Shown: positions 1 through 12,840 of the stretch, piece by piece
How positions within the stretch are numbered: the first letter of the stretch is position 1
Layout: every line of letters starts with the position of its first letter
Assembly (NCBI GenBank): GCA_008360955.1
Contig: LUCM01000147.1
Coordinates: forward strand, 62,001-126,000
Direction of reading: 5' to 3'
Origin: Fasciolopsis buskii
Taxonomy: Eukaryota > Platyhelminthes > Trematoda > Plagiorchiida > Fasciolidae
DNA length: 64,000 nt
The notes under the pieces: generated by a model
Database searches by the model: none
The model's input: the letters and a program-made list of their open reading frames with translations, nothing else
What the model was told of the DNA's origin: nothing
Program-made: the position numbers and the translations under genes

Positions 1-3000
1 GAAAGGTTTGTCTTCTGAAATAAGCGGTTGAAAACAAAACCTAAATTCTAATAAGACTAGCTTCGCTTTAAGCAGTCGATTTAGGTGGCAGTTCCTTGCT
101 ACCAGTAGCGGTTCTGGTGCACTGGCTGATTGCATAGGAAACGTAACTAAGTGGTTCAAAAAATTTCCCACAATTACGCATCAGAGACTGCAATTTAGGT
201 GCTCCGATGATTACTTTTTTCGAGTGACAACTGAACTTGCGAGTGACTAATTTCCATCTGTCCAAACGAACTGCGATATAAACAGGAATTTCAGTTCTGT
301 CGCAGCAGACAGAAGACCGTACCTTCATGTGGATTTGGGTTGCTTGATTACTCCTTTGTCGACTCGACAAGAACCATTTCCATGGAGTTTTTGTCATTTA
401 GCAGCCTGAGAAAGTAAAGAACAGGGATGAAATGTGCAAATATTTACTAGACAAATTTAAAGCGGTTTTATAAATTCATATTAGATAATAGAGCCATACA
501 CTTCACATATGACACATGTTGTTCGACAGTGCATATTTGTTTTTCAATCCAGCACTGATTTTGCTTCAAGAGAAAACAGCCCGGGTGTCGATCGTGTCAA
601 AATGAAAAAAAATTGAAAACAAAAATCCCACTTGATATTTACCTTACTATTGCGCACGCTTCAATCTCGGTTTCATCTACATTTTGCCCAAACGACCTAT
701 AACCAAAACCCAGGTTATTTAGCCACGAACTATAGACCTCTGGCCTCAACGAACTATCCAATCGGTATCAGGTTGTTCTATGATTAAATTGCATGAGCAC
801 ATTCTAACCGGATAGGGCCAGGTCGATGGGTAGCTTAGAAAATACTGGTAGGAGCCTTCATAGGTAAGGGGATCTTAGAAGAATCAATGCAAGTCGAAGC
901 ATCACAAGAATAAGTGATGGGGCACCATACCCCACCCTGGTTACCCTTAAGAATTAGGTACGAGTGATTCATTTTTTTCTAGCTGTTGCTGGAAAATATG
1001 GCTGAAAGGGAAAAGCTGTTGGTGGAGAAAATTGGAAACGTTCGAGAAATTCCTCACAAACACCTTCCACTTTAATTTATTCACAGCTCATACACTGGCC
1101 CAGTGCATTCCCGTACATTTCGGCAAGCCTTAGCTCAAATGAAATGGCAATTCAAACAAATTGTCACTTTGGTTTGCAATAAAAGGAAAAGTCTGAGTTT
1201 CACCGAGGGACAGGCTTCATTGTTGCAGTAGCAACTGATCTTAGGCAAACAAATGAGATGTGAGGTTTCTACACGTTTGATCCCTAATAGGAAGTCATCC
1301 GAGATGGTTTCCATATTAGCTGAATTATTTGTGAAAGATCCATACTAAATACGAGCTGACTAACACTTTCACCATTTGCTAGGTTTTGTGACAAAGGTTA
1401 ATTGGCCGGGTGCAATTGTTTCGCTGACCAGACAGTTGCAAGCCTCTGGTTGGGAACCTCAATTCAGGTGACTCATTCCCGGATATAGGAATGATAACGC
1501 AATCAAGATAAAAAAAATCAAGAAAAGACAGAACTTATTAGAAATCAACCCATTAACCAAATTTGATCATCCGACCGCAATAGAAATTTCTAACCGGACT
1601 AGGTGACTTTTTCAGTAACATGAACTTAATGCCTGATACCATTCACGCTGTTCGTATTCTTTCAATTCTTTTGACAGGATTCTGAATAATTCTGTCAAAA
1701 TTCCACACGAACTTGAAATATTGTTTTAAAGACTGCCAAAGTGTGTTGTAGAAAGACAGTGTTGGTTTTTCTAGATAAATCTGTAACGTAGACTGACTGA
1801 TCGAAGTGACGATGAAAGCATAATAGGTGTTTTAGCTCGTGTTCGGGAGAAACTAATTACGGATCCACATATAAAATGTTTGTTTGACAACGCTCGGATA
1901 ACTAGAAAGCAATGCCCAACAAGACCGCGTTGCGACGCACTTTATCGTCACAGGGAGCAATCGAGCACGTACGAAGTAGTCGACTACTCTGTGAGACAGA
2001 TTTTTATCGTTCATCCACTAGAAACAGACGCATTTATTACCGGGAAGTCTTATCCAGGACGGAAATCATGTCGAACCGGTGATCGTGGTGAATTATTTTG
2101 GCTGATAAAACGGTTCAATTACTGATTGTACGCATTAAAAGTCAATAATTTCCTAAACTGATCAGGTTAATGGATTTGCCTTTAACAACTGTGCTTCAAA
2201 ACCAATTTGCTTTGATTGTTCGGAAGCTAACAATTTTTCATGAAACGGTCCGTCCGGAAAATTAAACTTCTATACTGTTACAGTATGAAACTCAGATTAT
2301 TTCAGTGAAATCCTGTCGTTAGAATGGCTGTGAAAAATTTTCAGTAGTAGTCTGTGGGATTTTCTTCTTCGGCTGGTGTGAATCCGTTATCTCTAATTGG
2401 TTTCATAGCACACATCAGTCGTAACTAAGCTTTACAATGCTCGGTAAGTTCTTTCAAACCTAATCATTAAATTTTATAATTATTTCAATGGTGACTCGGA
2501 CTAGTAAATCACGTGTCAACTCGATGTTTCTTCTGCTCTTTGTTTTCCCAAATCATTCTGACTTTGTTTCCAAAAAGCTCGATTGTCAAATATCCAGATT
2601 TGGCGGTAAAACCGTAGAATTTGACGAGTTGAGTTAGATTAACGCACTTGCAAATCACAGAAGCATACTGGCACAAGGTGGGCATAACCCACCGAAGCCA
2701 AACTAATCAAATGGAAAAAAACGTTTTGTCTCGTTTTCCAGTATTCCGCAACCGTTGTTTTTATAGCACTAAACCTTTGAAAAATTTGAGACGCCTTGTG
2801 CAAACATGATGGCAAGAAGATGAATGGCTGTTATATTTGATTCAATGCCGGTTGATAAACTGTCGTGAGCAGAAACTATACTAAATTACCCGAAAGAAGG
2901 ACGATGTGAGATGGCAACTTATCATTTATCAGGGATTAGGGTGGTAATCTAAAAAATGGACTTTACAAATAACTTTCTTTGCCAAAATGGTCGGAGTGAC

Positions 3001-6000
3001 CAAGTTGTTGAGCTCTGAATGGATCTGACCTTCTCGCCTAATAGTAATACCCCGTGGATGAAGAATGTGGTCTCGGATAAACCGAAATGAATTCTGTAGG
3101 TTTTGATCTACTTCACCAAAAAGTCAAACATATGGAAGAGGGCGGGTTCCTTGGAACGAGATGATGAAAAAGCTAACCTCTCCAAGGAAGCATTGCCCAT
3201 GGGAAGTGATAAAGTTACTGACGAAGCTAAAATCAGGTTTACGCCTGAAACTTTTGTTGAACAAAACACCGGATAGGGCAAGCACCTACACTGGTTGGGA
3301 GGAAAGTAGCAGAAACACTTGAGCGTCGGGTGTACTATCATTTAGATCTCATCACTTATGCTCCGCTTCTGACAGCCCGTTACTATCCAATATAGTCGAG
3401 TATAGCATGTCAGGATGATCTTCTACTTTATTTTTCTGACTATGTTAACTTCATTTCCAGTAGGTTTTTACAGCATTTCAGCAAAAACACTGAATCACTG
3501 AAGTGCAATCTTGCAAACTTTCTTCCGGTTTAGATTTAGGTGTTGTTCTGATAAACGTTCAACTCAAGCAAACGGAGTGGGATTAATAAGGCAGACTATA
3601 GAAATATAACTGAAGACAGTAGAATAGACATAGCTGTGAAAAGACATAGCTTTGTGTGCCGTTGTCTTGCCACGGTAATCAGTCATATGAGTTTAATTGA
3701 ATTCCCGAGAAGCGGCAAAAGTGTGCGGAACACAAAAAATCTACATTGAATAGTATACCGGATTGGCCGAATCAACGACTATCAGCATTTCGGGGAAAAG
3801 AAGAGATGAACATGACGAAGTGTCAGGGCTCGATAGCACCAGGCTCACTTAGTTAGGCCTAATCCAAATAACATTTAAAATGTGAGGCGAATACCTAATA
3901 CAACAGAAATCATTGTCCAATGCTCTTTGTGTAATACGACGTGATTGGCGGAATTCACTGACTCGTGAAGGGCACTCGGTGACGGGGAATCTTGGGGTTT
4001 TACTGCGATACAATTAATCTTTGAAGGCTGTCAACCGTTAATGGACAACCGGACTTAGTGTTTGACACCAAAAAGATCAGATTTTCGAATATCAAATATG
4101 CCGATCACTTGGGCAACGGCAACGCGCTGCAGCCCGGCTCTTTATCACACCTGACCTGTTGCGACCTTGTATGGTTCTGTGTAATTCCAATTGCAGCGTC
4201 GTAATTTCCGGTGTAGGAGATTAGTGGGCCTTTCACTGCTAAACTCATGCTCAAAGCGCATTATAACAATAATACTGCTAAAGATAATGCTGGATAGTGC
4301 ATCTGTGTCACTCCAAGAACGGATTAAGAAGTCATATTGATATAAAAACGGTGTAGTAAAATTGGGCGGTCGTGAACTTAAATTCAAGAGGAGGAGCTAC
4401 AACTGGCTGATCTCACATGCGGTAACCTCAGTGATTCCCGACTTGGGATACTGGGTGTGTCCATGTCCGACTTGCGTTGAAATCACAACGAACCACTAGT
4501 CGATCTTGAGTTGATTAGACGTGCTACGGGGCAGCTAAACCAGTAGCAGTACCTGTTCCTGAAATTGGACGCATTTTTTTCCATTTTGACTTTGGAATGT
4601 TTCAAGACATTTTCTTAAAATTTGTCTTCAGTGGTTGTAGATAGGCCTATGGTGGCCGTGCGGAATTCCGCTAGTTGACATACTTGTCAATATCTGTATA
4701 GAAGCACGCGAAGTCAAGAGCAAGGCTGGAAGTGTAGATTTACTGTTTAGACATCCACCATAGTCAGATTCACAGTCGATGCCGAAAACCGGTATTTAGG
4801 AAGTTCAATAATATCAAGCCGTGGGCTCCACGTAGAATAGGTCAGTCTTAATTGATTCCGTCGGTGAAACAAAGGTCTCTCGGGTACTTTAAATCGTGGA
4901 AAATAATCACATAGCACAGTCACATTCTACTAGTAGAGTTCACGAAAGTAGAGTGCGACAGAGTGAAGGTATTTCTATTCCGAAGTAACAAATATTGGAA
5001 GAGAATATGTGATTGTCAGCTGCATCTGGATTCAATGAGTGTTGGAGAGAACAGACTGATCGGTAATCGGTACTGTCGATTATCTCATTAGTAAATATTC
5101 GTCTAATTCGGTTTTTCTTTGTTCCGATCGCTGCTAAAAGGAAGGAAACGGACATCCATACACCAAGTCCATGTTTCACTGTTACTGAGTAAAATGGCCT
5201 TCATATTCGTTTACTCGCCTGTATGTCGATTTATTTGTCGTACGAAGCAATAGGATTGATGAAAATTCGTTAACAGATGAGAAAATCCTATTTCGACAAA
5301 TGATTGCTTTTGATGCTGTTGGTATTTCTGAACAGCTGAGTCAATAATATCGTGTCATAGTGTGACCGACAGAGTCATCGGAATGCATGAGTTTGGGTGG
5401 CTGTTTTCTAAAAGTGTCAATAAGTGGGACTGGTGACAGTTCGATTATTCAGGCTTTATCATCATAAAATCGATAAGTGGTGAACGTAGACATCCTGTAC
5501 TGAATTATTCCGGGTTAAGGAGAAAACGAACAGTATTCATGGTGTATAGTTAGGAAAACTTTCATTTGATGGGATCATTTACTGAGTTTTCTCGGGTTGG
5601 AGAGGTAACTACTTGGCATTTTGTTGACCCCATATCGGCCATGTTTTTCGTTAGGTTAGTAACATTCACGCCAGGATTGTGTGAAAAAATTGTTGTTTTG
5701 TTAATTTAAGTGCGTCTATTTTTCCCCAAGGAGGAGTAGATCGGACTGAGCAAGAAATTCGTCTAATGCATTTACTGTTTCTTAAATCTGTCCATTAGGA
5801 TGGACATGGGCTTCAATTTGGAGGCGCCAGCATGCATTTTCAAGCCACTTATGAACGTCTTTACTAAGACGGCGAATCTCCTAGCTGTTCAGTTGAATTC
5901 CTCGTGAACGACTATTGCTTGGGTAATCCCATTATTCAAGCCGTCAACGTCATAGTTTTTTGGATTTTATTGTCTTGATTTAGCCCACTTACATTTGCAG

Positions 6001-6120
6001 GCTATCACATATTTCGACAACGTACATTTTACTGTGATCTATTTGTGAAAATTGCGTCTTCCCAAACTAAACATGAATATTCCATGAAATTTTTCGTCAT
6101 GTGATATCAGTGCTCAACTG
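1..6120. other. No gene or repeat recognised
   Basis: AT-rich sequence with only short frames on both strands (none over about 110 codons). I see no retroelement motif, tRNA box pair or microsatellite of note. It is consistent with intron or intergenic DNA. Confidence 0.6.
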
Positions 6121-6240
6121 GTCATAAGGAGACAATGGAAGCAGTGAATACCCACCACGCCCCACCTGGGACACGAGCCCGAAACGGATTACTATGAGGA
6201 GGACTCCTTAGCCGTTATATTACTGGACTGGCTCTCAACG
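6121..6240 (-). repeat. tRNA-derived SINE, minus strand
   Basis: Read on the minus strand, TATAACGGCTAAGG (6206-6219) resembles box A of tRNAs with the TAACGG signature. About 30 bases later GGGCTCGTGTCCC (6168-6180) is a two-mutation variant of box B (GGGTTCGANTCCC). The region between (GAGTCCTCCTCATAGTAATCC) and the tail after box B (AGGTGGGGCGTGGTGGG) fit a tRNA-headed SINE of the kind common in flukes. It does not fold as an intact tRNA. Confidence 0.65.
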
Positions 6241-9200
6241 GTTTGTTGAAACGCAATATATGATGTTGCACCTATCCGCCACTGATTCGCAAGGTCAAGA
6301 GCCAGTGACGCAGTCCACTCCTACTGACAGAAGACTTCTCTCCAGGCGGCCTACGAAGGCTTTTGGCAGACCTTGGTTAATGATGGATATGCACTACTGA
6401 TGGCTTTTAACAAGGAAGAGACAGTTTTACAATGCTTCCATGGTTTCCCAATGACATTAAGAATAATTTGATGAAAACAGAATCTCCTACTACCAAATCA
6501 TAAAAAGACTATTATTGTTATTATTAGTATAACATGCTGAAGGTGATTGTCAATGAACTGGACAGATGCAATCCAACGAGGTGTGCAACCGTTCAAAACT
6601 CAGTAACAGCGCTGTCGGTAGGGTGTGTAGTTGGCTAACATTGCGGCAGCCTTGGGTAGCCTTTCTCAAGCCCGTATAGAGAGGGATTGAATGCATAAAT
6701 CCATCACAAGACGCATCGGGTTTCTGATACATTCCGAAACTAGTTTGGTCTAAATTTGTTAAACGTTATCAATGGAATGTTTTAGTCTTGTAGTTCACAA
6801 AACAACTAGTAGTGCCCTATCCTTGTCCTAGCCCTTGTTTGTGTCCACTTGAAGATGATGAGACCAAGTTTATTTAGGTAACAACATAAAAGTTTTTTTC
6901 ACCTGCGTATCGTTAACAAAACCTTTGGCGATTCAAATGCAATTGCAGTTTTAAAGCCAACTAGGCAGTTTACAAGTATTGAGTTCATTGAAAAGGAGAC
7001 TATTGGGCAGGCACGTTTGCCTGTTAAGTGGCCTTAGTCGCGAGACCAGTGGTATGCTTTCAAGGGAGCATTGTTTTTTCATGCAGTCACATATACCACT
7101 GGCATGGAGGTCGGCGAATTAAACGGTTTCATTTAGTGATCGATGGTCTATGCTTGAAAAATCTCCTATTTATAGATGCTTATCCACCCAGTGCCTCTTT
7201 CTTGAAAATGCACCTAACAATGAGAGTGACTTGATGCTATTTGACTGCTGGATACCATTTATTCAAGTAAGCCATTGAACTTGTCAGTTTAGTTTAATTT
7301 AACAATGACTCTGCCTGATCCAAACAATTTTCGAAACTTTCCGCAAGTTGTTGTCTGATGGGAAATCGGAAGTGAACATTCCGATACTTCCCTGAACGAT
7401 TTAAATAAACGATGAAAAACAACAATAATAATTTTCCATTCTGCCAAAAGAACTCAATCGGTTATGCCGCATCACATTTGCAGGCTTCCCAAGGACATTT
7501 ATCATGACCAAAACAATGCCGTGGGAAAATTGTGAGGTTCCCTTAGCCAGTCTCATATCTTACCAATGTTTTGGAAAGAACAAATACACTTCAGTTTCAT
7601 TCAGCCAAGCTGAATATAGCGTTATTCTGCCCTGCATGAATTTCACGCTTCCAACGAAGAAGATGAATCAGTTACAAACACAATGTCAATTCAAAAAACT
7701 GAGCGATCAGCTGGAGGATCTCACATCTCTGTGAACCGGGGCTGATTTCGGGTTAAATTGGTGTATCTCTCCTACTCGTACTTGGTGGCACTAGTGTCGT
7801 TTGATTTCAGGACAGAATTAGGCAATAAAGAATTTGAAGCAAACAATCGAAATGGGTTCCTCAAACCCGAGAGAAGATCTGACATGTTGATAGCGAAAAA
7901 GAATGCCGGCAAGTCCGAAAAGCAGGTGCCGAAGACTAAAGGTACGCTCAAGACAGGCAACACTCATCTTGCAGGACGTCCAAGTTCCCGCAACTTGCAG
8001 ATTTTGTTGTTTCACGACTCCATCTCCATAGCCCAACACAAAAGCATCAAATCAATCGGAAACTAACCACCTTAATTGGAAGGATCGCCAGAAGTCCATA
8101 TCATGGTATCCAATTAGTACCAATGCTGCTGTCCGTATCAAAAGCTGGCGCATTGGTTAGAGGATATTTTAGTTTCCAATGGACCAAAGACTCTTCTAAA
8201 CTTAACAGTATACTAGAGATTATTTCGTTGGACGTGAAAAGACGTTTCTGCGGATGTTGATTTTCTTTTTGCAATTGTACCTCTTCATGAAACGTTTGGA
8301 TATCTTTGAAGTTTCTATCTCCATGTCAAACCTATCACTTCCATTTCCATCAGTTATTTACAAATTATTTTATTTTATTTCGAAGGTTGACTACAAGGTT
8401 ATGGACAGCCTGTGAAGCTCAATATTAGGGGATGTATTTTTATCAGTGACGGAAACGAAGCTGAAGGATTGTACTTCAAAACTAGTCTTATACAATCGAT
8501 AAGTTGACGATGCTGTCGATTTTACTGGTCGTACACGTTTCACCAATGTTTTGAACGTCGTTGGTTTTGCTTAACATAGCGTCTCAGTTTCTCATGAAGA
8601 GAAAAACAGCTGGTTTAATTTTTTAGACGTCAAACTCACGAAGTGACCTAATGGGACCGTGTAATGCTCCATCCACGGTAATTACATGGAATGGTCTGCA
8701 TGCGCACTCCGCATCTTCACACCGTTCGCATAAAATGTTGCTTAGTAAGGACTCTTGCTCACCGTGCCAAGGGTATTTGCTCTGCTGACATATTCCTAGC
8801 ACTAAGTGTTATTGTTTTATCCTAGTGAAGTTCGCTTTTGGGGAACGTTTCGCCTCCAGTAAATGGCTTGGGGAGGGAATTAGATGCTGCCGCATGGGAT
8901 GGATCCAATGAATGGAATTTTTGATGCCGGAATGCATGCCTAAATTACCAAATTCTTTGCGAGATTTGGAAGTTTTATTCTGCGGGTATCGTGCTATAAA
9001 CTGTTAACATCAGTCTGAATGTTCGCTGATGTGGCCGGAAAGTTTGAGCTTGATTCCTTCGTTTATTGCAAGCGAAACGGGTTCAGTTGCCCAGGTCTCA
9101 CTGAGCTTTGCTCATTGTTCTTTTCAGATCATTTTTTGCACAAGATCCGTTTTTCAATTTGCTGTGAATTTCTGGTCTCGTTTGGCAGCAAGCTGACTAC

Positions 9201-11908
9201 CCCGTATTTGTGCAGTTGATCTTCCTTTTGGCTAAGTTGATCCGATTGCCATGAGTGACGATTTGAACTACTTTACATGGCTGGAGAATTCGTGCTGTCT
9301 ACCTGAATTCTGACCATGCTGTGCAAGCTTTTTGGATAGGGCAACCTTTATCTGTTATGGTAGGCTTTCGATGTGGTCATTATCATTTGTTCAGGGGGCT
9401 ACTCGTGGTTAGTTTGTGGCACGGAGTCGATCACTATCTGCATCCACTGCAGTAGCATGTCGTTCCACAATATATGCTGTAAAGGAGGACTAGATAGAAA
9501 TGGAATTAGGCGATCATTTAGGTAGTACCTACAAACAACACACCAGTGAAACTCACGGAATAACCGTACAGCTGTTTTATCCCTGGCCAGTTGATGATGA
9601 GATTGTTAAGCGAATGATATAATTGACAAATTAAGTTTTCTGCTGCTTAAATTGATCAGTTGGAACTTTCTGGATAACCAAGCTTCAAAGATCCTGTACT
9701 ACTGAGGAGCACAGTCACGAGAAGGTTGATGCAACGAACAAGAGGCACTCTTATTCGGTCCTTCCGTACAATATTCGGCCTCACAGATACATCTGTTGTG
9801 CTTAGCAAATACATATGAGCAGTTCTTCCCCAGGGAGGGTAAAAACGTAACTGGGCTTGTGAGAACGCAACAAGTGACTGCCATACGATAGGATAATAAA
9901 TTTCCTCTTATACACACACGAAGCCAGAATTAATGGGTGCTGTCGAAGATTCCGGAGTGGTTTTGCTTGTGTTCTCTTTGAAAATTTATCAGCCTCGACC
10001 GATAATCTATGACTATGATTTTCTTGCGCACCTGTTACCCTTTTGTTTCTCTAATCATTCATGAAATGATTGTGATGCATCCCAGAGAGAAAACCCCGGG
10101 TGGGCTGCTGAATGGGACAAAACAGACGATGACAAAATCTTTAGTAAGGACGTTCAAACGTTAAGGTGCTCAATGTGACTCTCTGCCCCAGAGTAGTGGT
10201 TTGTTATATTTGAAGATGCAGACTTGATATTTGTTTGGGGGTCTAAACTGCAACAGTCGTATTTATTAAACTATGGAAATTAGCACTGCAGTAAGAAGTT
10301 GCTCAGACTACCATCCATATTTTTCGTCGTTGCTGAATTCGAAGAAAAAACTAGGAAACCGTTGCGTTCCATACCCCTGTAAACCATTTGTAAACTGCAA
10401 AAAAGTGAAAACATACCGGTAAAAACATTCTCGAGACTGGTCTATCAAGGTTTCGGGAATACTGATTAGCGAACAAAGTTGTTTCTAGTTACCGGTATTG
10501 ACGTTATCACATTATAATATCTAAGAATATCTCACGAAACTATATCACTGAGATAAGTGGAAGCGGAAAAGGGCATGCAGACGGCAACATTCGTGTTCCC
10601 TACTTGGCCCAAAACTGGATGAATATGTTCTGTGCCAATAAGTAAACTTTCTTAATACATATGTGTACATCACATTTATCGGGTTTTGCACAAGCTGTCA
10701 GAAGCAGACAAAATTCGAACAAGAACTTCACAGCTTCAAAACAGTCTCAAAAAGAAACAAAAACAGAAATTTCAAAAAAACTGCTCTACTTATGCAGGCA
10801 TTTGTCAAGCACGCGATCCTGTTCGTCAGAATTCGCTCAAGATGAACTGTCGATGTGCGCATATAAGACTGGACACACCGAAATACGAAGCAAATGGAAG
10901 TGTGGGAGTTCCCTTCAGATACGTCAAATTGTCATGGGTAGTTTTGTGGGACAGAATTTTACTTTCTGGCCTTAGTCAGACATCAATTTGTCGATAACAA
11001 ACGTGTCTAACAAGAACAGGGAGGAATTCGGGAAAATTGGATCCTCACTTGTATGCTGTGCTTCAATAGCTCAAAGTAATCGTGCAGAATACTTGCGAAA
11101 ATCACCGGCAGAAAGTACGGTGGAGTGGAGAGAATACATTGTTGGGCAAGCCTTGCATTCTCTTTCGACCTTCACATTTGTAAGAGAAGACCGTGGAGCT
11201 TTTAAGCAACAGCCTAGTAGGCGGAAATCACCAAATAATACTTGTTCGCAGAAGACCTAACCACTTCAAATTAGTGAATCTCTTTCAGTATGCACCTTCG
11301 GGGATGGGGGCGAGAACGATTTAGCGCTGATGTACGTTCACTGCATTGTCCGGAGTTAAGACTTCTGCCAAGTTTTTAGGAATACGTGAAAATGTCAGAT
11401 GTGGTAGTTTCGTTTGGGTGTGAATTCTGGCGAGAAATGAGGAACAAAACAGCGATGTCATCAGCATACTCAGACAGGCGGAGAGGAGAGCTAACAGGTA
11501 TGTTAGTAACAATGTTTTTAAAGGGATGGAAATGGCGCACTACCTTTTAGCACAATGGAGCTGTTAAACGAAGCTGTTTACTAGTTTCTCCCAATTTGTT
11601 CTACTGATATCACCAGGAAAATTGGTCATTCAATCATTTAACTAAAGAAGAAAATCAAGTAATTATAATTTTTTTAGTAGAATGGAATGGGACTCGAAAT
11701 AAAAGGTGAACGATTAATATCGAAAGACTTGATGCACTTATATCACTGTGCTCGGAACAGTTGCAAACAAAATGCATTAAAGAGGAGAGTGGAGCGATCA
11801 TTCAGCGATTTTGCCTATAGGAAAACTAAGGGAAATAGTCGAGGAGAGTGAGGGATGCACGAAGACGTTGTGAGACTCATGTCTCCATCAGTTTCAAGCT
11901 AATAATGA
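6241..11908. other. No gene recognised; several short open frames
   Basis: Frames at 7504-7734 and 7758-8066 (plus) are lysine/asparagine-rich, and the second follows an acceptor-like TTTGATTTCAG (ending 7810). Minus frames overlap them, so neither strand is favoured. At 10661-10997 all three plus frames are open at once over an A-rich stretch, which indicates low stop density and not a gene. Otherwise nothing is seen. Confidence 0.5.
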
Positions 11909-12124
11909 CACCTTAGTGGTTTTTGTGGAAATGGGCGTAATCCTAAGTGGTCGGGAATAATCCTTGATCCCAATACTAGGTTGGTCACGTGGGCAAATAT
12001 ATGGGACAGCGATGCTACTATGTTAAAGAAGTGTAGAGTTAAGACTGCCTGGACCAACTGGAGGCGTGACATTGAGGGAGCTTTAGTTTTTGTACATCTC
12101 AGCAGAAGTGATCACCTCAGATGA
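11909..12124 (+). CDS. Protein-like frame without start codon (possible exon remnant)
   Basis: The frame is open for 71 codons between TGA at 11906 and TGA at 12122. The translation is rich in Trp and charged residues (PKWSGIILDPNTRLVTWANI, then CRVKTAWTNWRRDIEGALVF), unlike the surrounding low-complexity translations. The first ATG falls two-thirds of the way through. I recognise no family. It may be a transposon remnant, since it lies 450 bases before a SINE. Confidence 0.17.
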   Translation, partial: HLSGFCGNGRNPKWSGIILDPNTRLVTWANIWDSDATMLKKCRVKTAWTNWRRDIEGALVFVHLSRSDHLR

Positions 12125-12569
12125 AAAAAGAAAGCTTAGGTTGTAGGGAGCCAGGTTATCGATGCATATGCCAGTTGGGGATTGGATGAATAAAACATTC
12201 AGTTTTTCGATGTTTGTGGATAAAATGGGAATATGTTTTTACCGTCTTTACTCCCACGTTCCATCGAACCGAACTTTGTCCAAAGCGGTTTTCCGACCGG
12301 ATGCGCGATTTGCAGAGTACCGACAGTATAGTTTTTACAAAGTCCAATTTCCCTTCTTGCTTTATCTAAGGTCTGGTTTAGAGTGGACAGTGTTCAAGCA
12401 AGGTGAAGGAAAACTACAAGCTGTAGTTGAACATAGAGACAGCCTAAGGAAAACAGAATGCGGTGGCTATCGCTATGCCAACTCAGACTGCTCATCTCGG
12501 GACCCATAAAAGACAGGGAAAGCAGTTGCCACCTTTACGGTGTTATTGGTCTGCGCAGGGTGAGCATCA

Positions 12570-12840
12570 TGCTGTGTGGCCGACATTCTTTGGCCAGTGG
12601 TATTTAACTGTATCAAGTACATATAACTCCAAAAGTGTCAGAGGTTCGATTCCCAGATCTGCTGGTCTCTTTGGTGGCAGATGGGAATTTTCAGTCGTTA
12701 GGCCCGTTACCATCCCTGACCTAGTGTAAACTTATGTCGTTCTATTCCATTCCAAGTGTCCAGATCACTGACGATTACCCCTCGTGTAGTGAACCTTAGG
12801 GGCTATGCAGTATGCCCATTCCACTACATTCATATATCAA
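12570..12840 (+). repeat. SINE-like repeat, copy 1
   Basis: A good pol III box B, GGTTCGATTCC (12643-12653), lies about 65 bases after a weak box A (TGGCCGACATT, 12577-12587). The downstream body, from GACCTAGTGTAAAC (about 12718) to CATTCATATATC (about 12838), aligns with 45331-45435 at moderate identity. Shared blocks are ATGT-GTTCT, TTACCCCTC/TTGCCCCTC, GTAGTGA and GGCTATG. Two divergent copies of one body behind a box B suggest a tRNA-derived SINE family. Confidence 0.65.

Noticed and set aside
10661..10997. Three overlapping plus-strand frames of up to 104 codons
   Set aside because: All three frames being open at once over an A-rich stretch points to low stop density. No family is recognised and no frame is favoured.
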